64,000 nucleotides of DNA from Epichloe hybrida (lineage: Eukaryota; Ascomycota; Sordariomycetes; Hypocreales; Clavicipitaceae). Under the pieces are notes generated by a model. That model was not told where the DNA came from, made no database searches, and saw only the letters and a list, made by a program, of their open reading frames with translations. The stretch spans positions 3,224,001-3,288,000 of the forward strand of contig JAFEKR010000005.1 of NCBI GenBank assembly GCA_019022495.1, given 5' to 3'. Made by a program: the position numbers and the translations under genes. Below, one piece after another: positions 13,201 to 23,199 of the stretch (the first letter of the stretch is position 1; every line of letters begins with the position of its first letter).

Positions 13201-14344
13201 AACAAGGTTACTAAATTAATAATGTAAAGCACTAGTTAGCTATTAATTTACATGATATTAAAAATAATCTTATAGTTAAATTTGTGATTATCTTTGATTA
13301 TGAATTTAAATTAACTAGGGGCCTTGCTATATATCTAGTAATAGTAGTAGACTTTAGTTAATTTCTTAATTACCTAGCGTTTAACTTTATAACTAGCTTA
13401 GTGAAGGATCTTTATAAGCTATTAAATAGAAGGGTAACTAAGCTAATAATATAATTAATAAATATCTCCTTCTAAAAGGTAAAAAGTAACTGTTTCTTTT
13501 GCCTCTAGTAACCACTAAGGATAACCCTATTATCACATAATAGGTATAGTCTTATTACCTTAGATAAGTATGTTAGTAAGGTTATTAATCTTAACTTATA
13601 TCTTATCTATATTGGTAATTAAGAAGAGAAAGGGGGTAGCTATATTAAGGATGTAGAATTTAAGCTCTCTAAGTTCTATAGGCACACGGAGGATTCCTTT
13701 TATAACTACTAATCTAGCGCTAAATATAATAATTTAGGGTTTATAAGGGATTACCTTTAATAAAGGCATTAATCTTAGTAAAGCCTTTACTTATGCCTCT
13801 CTTACACTTAATTTCCCTATGGCGCTAGTATTAGGTATAATCCCTCTAAAGACCTCTTTAAAATAGCGTTTTTTAAATATATAGTAAATTAAGCCTTTAT
13901 CGCACTCTTATGGCTTATAGAACTCTTACCTAAGGAATGCGTGTTAAAAGGCTTAATTATTTAGGGTTATAAGAATATTAATATTAGTAGCATTGTAGTT
14001 AGTCTATAGTCTAGAGCAGAAGAATTATATAATACTTAGATATACTATTAATAGTAGCTCCTCTATATTATTATTATTATTCTTAGCCTTTATGTATTTA
14101 ATAAGATATAATTCCTAATCCTAACCTAAGCTATTATTAGGCTTATTATTATCCTACCCTTTGTAAGAGGTAAGAAATACTTAGAATCTTTTCTCTAAAG
14201 GGGGTGAATAATATATTTTACTAGCTTACTAGTAGTCTTTCTCCTTTTAATACTCTTTAGTAAAGTAATTAGAGGACTAGTAGCTACTCTTACTATATAT
14301 AAAGTAGCGCTTAGTGCTTAGCCTAAGGCTTTATTTATAATAGC
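10028..14344 (-). mobile_element. Copia-A1 (part 1 of 3: 3' LTR and pol)
   Basis: Copia-A1 is a minus-strand Copia element spanning 10,028-38,619, with 257-bp LTRs at both ends and target duplication CTTAT. This part holds the 3' LTR, RNase H (about 10,690-11,000), reverse transcriptase (dyad at 11,424-11,432, now Thr-Asn-Asn), integrase (about 12,900-13,600) and the gag zinc-knuckle region (about 14,270-14,310). It is broken at 14,344 by hAT-1, which duplicated ATAATAGC (14,337-14,344 and 29,820-29,827). After removal of hAT-1 and Copia-C the element is 6,724 bp, close to Copia-A2 (6,770 bp). The frame is destroyed by stops. Confidence 0.9.
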
Positions 14345-14447
14345 CAGAGCTTTACATTACATTACATTACATTGTGTAATGTTTGTAATGTAATGTAATT
14401 ATTACACATTACATTACATTACACATTACATTACATTACATTACACC
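14345..14447. mobile_element. hAT-1 left end (part 1 of 3)
   Basis: This is the left terminus of a hAT-like DNA transposon spanning 14,345-29,819. It starts CAGAGC; the right end, read inward, starts CAGACC. It is flanked by an 8-bp duplication, ATAATAGC, the size typical of the hAT superfamily. Behind the tip is a dense array of the pentamer ACATT in both orientations, as expected of subterminal transposase-binding repeats. The partner Copia sequence at about 57,080-57,120 shows the empty site. Without Gypsy-2 and Copia-B1 the element is about 1.8 kb, with no transposase seen, so it is probably non-autonomous. Confidence 0.8.
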
Positions 14448-14682
14448 TGTTAGGAACTAGCCTTATGGCTACTGCGTATAAGCGTTTAGAATAAGAATAT
14501 TATTCTTATAGAAGGAAAGGAGAACTTTACTAGTGTTACACAGCATCCGGATATATATCCCCTTATGTGTGGTCTGTGCGTGGTCTATATATAGCCCTAA
14601 CCCCTTTGCCTAGAGTGTGTATACTTTCCGGAGCCTTTCCGGAGCTAGACTTAACCTAAGCTTATAGCTTAAGTCTATAATA
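14448..14682 (-). repeat. 3' LTR of Gypsy-2
   Basis: It is 235 bp, beginning TGTTAGGAAC on the plus strand and ending at a mutated GTCTATAATA (partner GTCCATAACA). It aligns with 21,066-21,300 without gaps by eye. Confidence 0.92.
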
Positions 14683-14880
14683 TACCCCTATACTTATCCC
14701 CCCTTTTCTCCTCCTGTAAAAAAGTAAGTATATATTAACGCTAGACCCTTATTATATAGCTACTATAGAAAAACCTAGTAGGGTAATGTAAGTAGCCTAG
14801 CGGAGCTAGTAGGTTACTAGGTAGGGTTATATCTCTGCTACATAGAGTAGAAAATTTTTTAGTGTAATAGGTACCTTACT

Positions 14881-16080
14881 TTACTCTAGTCCTACCCTTA
14901 AAAACACTAGCTATCTCTTTTAGAACCCCCTATTACTAGCTCTCTCCTTACCTTCTTTACTCCCTTAACTTTACCCTAATCTTATATCCTATCTATTACT
15001 TACTAAACTTAAGCTTTACTTTAAGTAGCCCCCTTATTAGTAATTATCTAGCCCCTTATTATATAATATGCTACCCCTATTTGCTCCTAGCCTTTATTTA
15101 TAAATATAAAAAACCTACGCTCTAATTAGAGCTTAACTAATTTATCTTAAAATATAAATAACCTATCTCCCCTCCCTTAACTTTACCTTCTTCTACCTCC
15201 CTATTATTATAATTTCTTTTTTTTATACCCTTTCTAACCTTATTTATTAATTATCTTACTACCTCTAAGCTCCTTTCTTATATCTAGTCTACTCTTTATT
15301 ATAAGTAGTGTTATCTCCCTCTCTAACTAACTTACTACTAGTATACCCCCTCCCCTTTCTTTACCCCCTCTTACCTTATCTAAGTATACTTACCTTAGTA
15401 AGTATATTTTAGAAGGAGACTTTAATAATAAGGACCTCTCTAATAGTAAGGAGTATGATTTTCTATATAGTTCTTATATAAATAATCTTTAAAATAAGGG
15501 TACCCTTAACTATACCCTAGGGCTAAACTAGGCTTATTACTATTATTAAGCTAGCTATTATATATACCTCTAGGAGAAGCACCTATATAGTATAAACCTA
15601 AAACTCTACTATACCTTTAAATATCTTAAGAATCTTATATATATAGGAAAAGCTATTAAGACTTTAGCTATGCTATAAACTAGTAATAATAAGGGGTGGC
15701 ATACTACCCTTATAAAAACTTTTATCTACTATTATAAATATTTTAATAGTATGCTTACCACCGCTTATATTAATCTAGCTAAGGCCTAGCCCCTAGCCTC
15801 CTCCCCTATAGGTATAGCCCGCGCCTAGGGTGCCTCTAAGGTATAGTAACTTATACTTACCTAGATAATACCTACTTACTAAGGATATAATAACCTAGCT
15901 ACTGAATTCTTTTATAGTATAAGAACTATAAATAATAACTTAGCTTAGTCTATCTCTGCCTAGGAGGTAGGTAATACCTAAGTCTAATAAATAGCTAAAA
16001 CTATTATAGAGCTAGCCTACACTATTGCTAAGGCCCGCCACTAACATAATAATAATAATAACACCCCCCCCCCTTCCTAA
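14881..16080 (+). pseudogene. Candidate antisense ORF in the Gypsy-2 3' region (unknown product)
   Basis: A plus-strand frame (codons in phase with 14,881) runs about 400 codons between the pol/chromodomain end and the 3' LTR, opposite in sense to pol. Every stop in it is TAA or TAG, each obtainable from CAA, CAG or TGG by RIP-type changes, and I saw no TGA. The first third is Ser/Pro/Leu-rich. The middle (15,640-15,790) is more protein-like, with Gly-Lys-Ala-Ile-Lys-Thr-Leu-Ala and later Tyr-Tyr-Tyr-Lys-Tyr-Phe-Asn-Ser. The end is Asn/Pro-rich. Gypsy-1 keeps the same frame without indels across the middle section. I do not recognise the family. A neighbouring frame also has few stops, so coding status is unproven. 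Confidence 0.35.
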
Positions 16081-16099
16081 ATTATTTTATATTATAGTG

Positions 16100-19000
16100 G
16101 AATTTCAGCGCTAGGTTATATATATATTAGATAGAAATTAGGCATCTCTTAGTAGTCTTTAGTTAAATTAAAATGCACTCTTTTAGGGCTATTATTTATT
16201 TATATATCCCCCTATTGTAATTTGAAATAGTTAAGTGCTTCTATATGTGCTATGCTTTCTAATAATTCCTAAGTTAGCTATACGTAACCTCTTTATTTAA
16301 CTAAGATGTTTTAGTTTAAACCCTTACCTAGTGTGTTCTTAGCTATAAGGATTTCCTTTACCTAATACTCTGTAAGATTATTATTAGTATCTATTATAAC
16401 TAGCTTTAGTAGTAAATATTTATTAGCTAGTCTTTGGCTTAGTAGTGAATTATCTACTGTATACTAAATTAAGTTAATATAAAAGATAGGATATAGTCCC
16501 CTTAGGATATCTAACCTAACTATTAGGGGCATAGGCACCTTAAGCACCTTATATTTAGCTATAACCTAATCTAACTTCTTGTAGGGATGGTTTGTTTTAA
16601 TGTTACAAAGGCTAAGCTACATATAGTCCCTAACCTAGAATCGCTCCGCTAGCTTACGACTACTATTTGTGTCCTCCTGCTATTATTACTAGACAAAGGC
16701 TATCACGGCCTATGTTAAATCTATACTATCTTTTAAATATTATAGAAAGGCTTAAGCCCTCCCCTTTACTAATATAGTAGATTACCCTATAGGTAATGGA
16801 TCCTGAATTATAGCTATATTAAAACTATAGAGTGCTATGTTTACGCTTATTCTAGTTACTAATAAATCCCTATTATTTAATACTAGCTAGTAAGCTAGTA
16901 GGTGATCTAGCTATTTAAATTAGGAGAAAGATAGTATTACGCATAGTATAGCCTATACTTCCTAGTTTACCCTTTCTATGCCACTATCTATCTATAGGTA
17001 ATACGCGGTGGAAAGTAGCTATTACGCGCTAACCCTATCATAAAGTTCTATCTAAAAATTACTTAGCTAGTCTAACCCGTAATCTATAATAATTTATGTA
17101 GGGAATCCGTGGAAACACTACTAGTAGTATTTAAATTATTCTACGCATACCCTAGCCTCTATTAATAACATTACTTCTAACTAGACGTACTTTAAGAGCT
17201 GATTAGTAATAACCATAAGGAACTATAACTAATCCTATGTTTCTACTAGAAGGTTAGTTATAAAGTTAATAAATATTTATGACTAGTACCTATTAGGGGG
17301 CGGAATAGGTTTTAGCAAGCCTTGTTATAGTTACTAGCTTTTCCGCCCTCTATAGTAGTAATAGTTTTGTATAAACTAGGCCACGTCCTATAACATACTA
17401 TCCTAGTGGAAGTCTCTTTAAAGCGCCTTAAAGGTTATATTTTAACCTAAGTAACCTAATAAGGGCAAGTCATGAACGCGCTATATTAATATTATAGTTA
17501 ATAGCTCTTACTTAGGGACCTATATCTATCCTTAGAATTAAAGTAACCCCTTTATGCTAATCTAATAATTCGCAATCTATTCTCTAGTATTAGTAGTGTC
17601 TAGTAACTTCCTAGCCCCTACTACTATAGCGTCTATCTATAACTTATATGCCTTATCCTAGGCTAAAGACTAATCCTATAGAGACTAAAGGTGTTTATCT
17701 GTAAACATTAACCTACTAGTAGGTAAGACCCTTAACTCTATTAGGCTACTATTAGAAGCACTCCCCTCTACTACTATAATAGGTTTAAGGTAAATATATA
17801 GTTACCTCCCCTTAAGGGAAAACTTTATAGGACTAGTTACTAACTAGATAATTAGTGCCTTTACCCTTTCTATTCCTAGCCTCTCTAGATAACACTATAA
17901 TAGCGTATCTAGTTATTCTGCTTAAGTGCCTAGTCTATAATATAAATAGAAATTAAAGAGTGCTAGGGCCTCTGCCTACTAAGCTTAATATTTAGATATC
18001 TCCCTTAGTGCTATAAAGTACTTAAGGTTCTTATAGTCTATTAGAATTATAAATAGTTTACTTATACCTTATAGCTCTGCTAACTATGCCTTAAGATAGG
18101 AGATAATTACTAGTAACTCCTTATTATAAATTATGTAATTCCGCTAAGTAAGTTATAATTAAGCTAAATAGTAGGCCACTAGATATAGAATACTATTATT
18201 ACTAAACTAGGAGAGACACCCCCCTAGGGCTATTCTAGAGTAGTCTGCCTTCACTAATATATCCCTTTTAGGATCCTACTAAGCTAGGATTAGGTATAAC
18301 ATAAAAGCTAACTTTAATGCCTTAAAGGCCTTATTATATACCTTTATCTAGTAGAATAGGACCCCCTTCTTTATTAAGTTAATTAGAGGACCTATAATGT
18401 TCAAGAAATCCGGTATAAAGTTATAATAAAAGTTAGTAAACCCTAGAAAACTATGAACCCCCTGAACCTTAGTTAGTGCCTCCTAATCCTAAATTACTAT
18501 AATCTTTTCTTTATCTAGACGGATAGCTTTACCTGCCTAAATAATAAACCCTAAGTACTTAACCTCTTTAGTAGCAAAGACATATTTCTTAATATCTAGG
18601 TTTAGGCTAGCCTATTATAATCTAGCTAGCATACCACAGACCTTCTATATATAGTCTCTCCTTAAACCACCTAAGTAAACAAGCACATTATTAAGGTACG
18701 CGGTAATGTAATTACTAAGTATCTTACTTAGCGCGCTATTAATATATTATTAGAAAGTTGCTAGCGCGCTTGCTAACCTAAAGGGACATACAAGCCACTT
18801 AAATAAGCTAAACCTAGTCCGAAATACAGTCTAGTGTTCCTTACCTTTAGCAATATATATGTAATAGAATGCTAATTATATATCTAGCTTTATAAACTAC
18901 TTTACCTCTAATAGTAACTATAGTGTTTCCTTTACTAATAGTAAGGGGTAATAGTCTTATTCTATAATCTTATTAAGCGCGTAATAGTCCACATAAAACC

Positions 19001-21060
19001 TCTAGCTACCCCTAGGCTTCTTTATAAGTAGTACTAGGGCTACTACTAATAAGGAGCTTGCTTAAATCTACCCCTTATTTATTAAGTCTATTACTTACTT
19101 CTAGATCTTAAGCAAATATTCTTAGGGTATGTTATATAAAGGTGCCTATAGTAAGTTAGGCTTACTACTATTCGTATTACGCTTTAGTTAAATATAGTAG
19201 TCTAACTTCCCTTAATATAAGGGTAAGGCGCTTGCCTTACTTTCTAGAAATAAGTCTTAAAAATCCTATAATACCTCTAGTAAGGAAGCAAGAAGCTCCC
19301 CCTCTATAGGTTCTAGGGTTATATTAATCTATAAGATAAATATAATCTCCCGTAAGCTTATAGCGTATAGCTAGATATTCTCCTTTTGCTTATATGTATA
19401 TTATACTAAACTTATAAAGGTTAAGCTAAGAATTAAAACCATAGGATAGTTAACTCTCCTATTTACCATAGCCTATATACATAACCTATTCGCGGAGCTA
19501 ACGTAAACTTACTACCGCGCTATATCTAGCTTAATTTCGTTTTATTCTATCTATAGTATCCCTAGGATTAGTTATCTCGTTAATCCTAGGATTATATATA
19601 CTATAATTAGTATCTCCTATCTATCTAAATCTAGTTAAAACTAAACTATATATAATATATATAATTATTTCTCCTAACTTTCCTTTCCCCCTTATTTTAC
19701 ACTAATAGTAGTATAAACTAACCTCTTAGTTAGAAAAGGGAGGTGTTCTAATTAAAGCTTTTAGACTAGGCATTTACTTATAGTAGTGTAGTAGTTATAA
19801 CCTATATTAACCTAAGTATTTATAAAGGTAGTCTTATTAATTAATATAGGAACTAAGAAGGGGCTTAAATTTATATTACTTTAGATCTCCTTATAGTCCC
19901 TGCTAGTAATAACTATATGCTATAAAGCCCTTATATACCTCTTCCCTATGTCCCTTATTAAACAACTTAATAATAGGGTTACTCTTTTTCTAACTAGTCT
20001 ATGGATTTATTATCTAAGTTAATAGTAGGTGCCTTTTTAGTGTTGTAAGTGTTTATAGAAGACTTTATCTAAGGATAGATGGCGGGATGTAGTAAGCATA
20101 CCATAGCGAAATGCTTAGAGAAGCTGTATTATAAGTATTAACCCTTATTATAGCGTGTGTTAAGCATGTCCTAGGTGACTTACTTAGCCTATTTACCACC
20201 CCTCTTATTACCTAACTTATAGTAACTTACGGACTTTCTGGAATTTTGTTAGGTCCCTAATATACCTGTGGAGTAAATATCTATTATTAGTGTGTCCTTA
20301 TCCTATATCTTAGCCTTGTTTTGCCTAGGTGCTGTATTACCTTATTTCTATGTGTAGTGTTTTTCCTCTAGTTAGTAGGACTTAATATCTAGCGTAATGC
20401 TTTAATAGTGGGCTATTACTACTATGTAGTTAGCCTAGGGAATGTCTTGCCTAATACTATAGTCCCTTATTTGCTTGTTAAGCGCTGTATGTAACTTAGA
20501 TAACTTTACTAAGTTTACTTACCTAAGCCCCTTAGCTAAAGCTAACTTCTATTTAAAGCAAATATAGAAGTCACTAAACCTTTTGTTTTATTATTATATT
20601 AACTAGTTAAGTTTTATAATAGCTATTTCCTGTTAGTAAGGGTTATTAAATATCTCCCCTAGGTAATTAAGAAGCTAAGATAAATAAAAGTTCTTAAGGT
20701 AACCCTTCTTAAAGAAAGGTATGACTTATGCTTAGACCTTAGCTAATAGGTTCTAGTAAATAAAACACTACTAATCCTAATTACTACTAATAAACTCCCT
20801 ATTTACTAGTAGTTTATAAGTTATAAGGCCCTTCTAGGCTATAAATAAGACCCTATTACTATTAAAGGGGGGACCTATTAGTAAGGGTTTTCGCTTAATC
20901 TAGGTTAGTGTAAGTGCTATATTTTACACATAAGCTAAGTACTAGATTTGCTCTACTTGCTATTCTACCTATTATTATAAGTGTGTTAACTTATTATTAC
21001 TTATTATATCTAGTAGTAATAGCATATCTATGGGCTAGGTTGTTTCTATAGTGAAGAATA
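16100..21060 (-). pseudogene. Gypsy-2 gag-pol with chromodomain (RIP-degraded)
   Basis: Read on the minus strand, the domain order matches Gypsy-1: gag near the 21-kb end, reverse transcriptase at about 18,450-19,150, RNase H at 17,900-18,300, integrase at 16,950-17,500 and chromodomain at 16,250-16,400. The catalytic motif at 18,687-18,698 reads Tyr-Leu-Asn-Asn rather than Tyr-Leu-Asp-Asp. Stops are frequent but sparser than in Gypsy-1. It would have encoded a self-integrating Gypsy polyprotein; the Asn substitutions alone predict loss of polymerase activity. Confidence 0.82.
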
Positions 21061-21065
21061 ATATA

Positions 21066-21300
21066 TATTAGGAACTAGCCTTATAGCTACTATATATAAG
21101 CGTTTAGAATAAGAATATTATTCTTATAGAAGGAAAGGAGAACTTTACTAGTGTTATATAGTATCTGGATATATATCCCCTTATATGTGGTCCGTGCGTG
21201 GTCTGTGTATAGCCCTAACCCCTTCGCCTAGAGTGCGCATACTTTCCGGAGCCTTTCCGGAGCCGGACTTGACCCGAGCTCACAGCTCGAGTCCATAACA
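21066..21300 (-). repeat. 5' LTR of Gypsy-2
   Basis: It is 235 bp and ends GTCCATAACA at 21,300, directly followed by the duplicated ACACC. It is less mutated than the partner LTR at its 3' side and slightly more mutated at 21,066-21,160. Confidence 0.92.
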
Positions 21301-22454
21301 ACACCTCCCCTTCACACATTACATGTAATTACATGTAATTATTTGTAATTAAATGTAATTATTTTTTATTTTTTAATATTTAGGTTAAGTAATTAGAAAT
21401 TAATAGTAAGAAATTACTTAAATAATTAGAAAAGTATATAGTAAGTTTCTAAAAAATATATATTAAGATTAAATTACTATACTAACCTTAGTTATTACTT
21501 ATAATACTAATAAAACTTATCTTTTAAGCTTATTTCTAAGAAAAATATTAAAAACTACTTTAAAGTAAACTTATTTTAATAGAAACTCATTAATATCTTA
21601 CTAAATAAGCTAAAAAGAAGTAAGTACTATAATTAGTAAAACTCACTTTAGACCCACTTTTATATATACCTCCTTTTTAAGAGAAAATCATATATATCTA
21701 AGCAAATAAGCTATAAAATAGTGAATACTACTATGAATAGGACCCACTTTAGACCCACTTTTATATATACCTCCTTTTTAAGAGAAAATCATAAATATCT
21801 AAGCAAATAATCTATAAAGAAGTTAATATAATAACTAGTAAGACCCACTTTAGACCCACTTTTATATATACTTACTTTTTAAGGGAAAATCATAAATATC
21901 TTACTAAATAAGCTAGAAAGAAAAAAGTACTATAATTAGTAAAACCCACTTTAGACCCACTTTTTTATATACTTACCTTTTAAGAGAAAATCATAAATAT
22001 CTAAGCAAATAAGCTATAAATAAGCTATAAATAAGTGAATACTATTATTATAAGGACCCACTTTTATATATACCTCTTTTTTAAGAGAAAATCATAAATA
22101 TTTAAGTAAATAAGCTATAAAGAAGTTCATACTATTATTAGTAAGACCCACTTTAGACCCACTTTTAAGTATACCTTCTTTTTAATAGAAAATTATATAT
22201 ATTTAAGCAAATAAGTAATAAAGAAGTTACTACTATAATTAGGAAGACCCACTTTTATATATACTTACTTTTTAAGAGAAAATCATAAATATCTAAGTAA
22301 ATAAGCTATAAAAAAGTTAATTATATTATAAATAAACCTTATTTTTATACTTAATTTTTATTTATACTTAAAATACACTATATTATCATTTTATAGCTTT
22401 AAATTCTTATAAACCTAAATAACTTATAGGCTTTTTAATTCCTTTTACTATAAA
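21301..22454. mobile_element. hAT-1 middle (part 2 of 3)
   Basis: This is the hAT-1 interior between the Gypsy-2 and Copia-B1 insertions. It begins with further subterminal-type repeats (ATGTAATT, 21,313-21,365) that align with the same position in hAT-2 (about 62,835-62,900). A seven-unit minisatellite and AT-rich filler follow. Copia-B1 interrupts it at 22,454, duplicating ATAAA (22,450-22,454 and 29,253-29,257). No transposase reading frame was recognised. Confidence 0.72.
21641..22345 (+). repeat. Minisatellite, about 7 units of ~100 bp, inside hAT-1
   Basis: Units start near 21,641, 21,741, 21,842, 21,943, 22,055, 22,145 and 22,246. Each carries GACCCACTTTAGACCCACTT or a half copy, then a TATATA stretch, a CTCCTTTTTAAGAGAAAATC-like block and a segment containing AAATAAGCTATAAA. 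Two units have lost one half of the doubled GACCCACTTT motif. Confidence 0.88.
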
Positions 22455-22761
22455 TGTTAGAACAAAGGTGATATCAATTGCGCGTCGCAGCCGTAATTAC
22501 CTGGCAGAAGCTTAGGCTACGCGCGGACCCTACACGTGACCCACAACCTAGCACGTTAATTAGCTAGGAAATATAAGGACACAAACGCGTAACCCCTTTT
22601 CCCTTTATGTATTATAACTTCTAGCTTTTTACCTCTCTTTTCTAATAACTTAATTAATCATAACAATAGATAACATAGCCTAGAATAGATAATTAATGAC
22701 AATACTATTCTTTAGGCTTATAACTATATTACATTAAATTTAATACCCTGTGAATCTAACA
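22455..22761 (+). repeat. 5' LTR of Copia-B1
   Basis: It is 307 bp, from TGTTAGAACA to GAATCTAACA. ATAAA precedes it. It differs from the 3' LTR by transitions in both directions, so each LTR was mutated separately. Confidence 0.92.
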
Positions 22762-23199
22762 CTAATTAGTGGTTACCTTCACAGATAACCACATAGTCTT
22801 CAAATACCATAGATTAGCAAGGTCAATTAGAAAAGGTAGCTTATTTAACAATAACTCGCCCTATATAATAGGAGGGCCACGTTTAATAATAAGTTATGCT
22901 AATAGAAAGGTATAATATAGCTCTCTTCTTACTTTAGTATTAATATCTATATCTATACGGACTTTAAAATAATAAAGAAAGGTTTAACGCTAGTAGCTAA
23001 GCTATTCCCTTATCTTTCTTTATTATGCGTTTTATCACGTATTTAAAGTTAACTGCCTTACCTTGTGATCCTTTATATCTAAAAAACGTTATATAATCAT
23101 AGTTATATTTTTTTCCTTATATTATAAGATCTACCTCCCTTAATTAATTAGAATATTAGATGTAGCTAGACTATTGGGGACCTCTGGTTAATTCAGAGT

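Larger units (their letters stand above)
14448..21300 (-). mobile_element. Gypsy-2, full-length chromovirus inserted in hAT-1
   Basis: This minus-strand Ty3/Gypsy element is 6,853 bp with identical-length 235-bp LTRs and target duplication ACACC (14,443-14,447 and 21,301-21,305). It is the same family as Gypsy-1. Next to the 3' LTR (about 14,683-14,710) the minus strand is purine-rich, as expected of a polypurine tract. The LTRs and leader are less mutated than in Gypsy-1; for example the right LTR keeps a run around 21,250-21,300 rich in intact CpA and CpG. This fits a younger insertion. Confidence 0.93.

Noticed and set aside
14345..14447. ACATT array considered as a telomere-like or CRISPR-like repeat
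   Set aside because: It lies at the tip of an element with hAT-type ends and an 8-bp target duplication; there are no spacers, and the unit is not a known telomere repeat.
21641..22345. Regular ~100-bp repeats considered as a CRISPR array
   Set aside because: Whole units repeat, without unique spacers, in a eukaryotic transposon.
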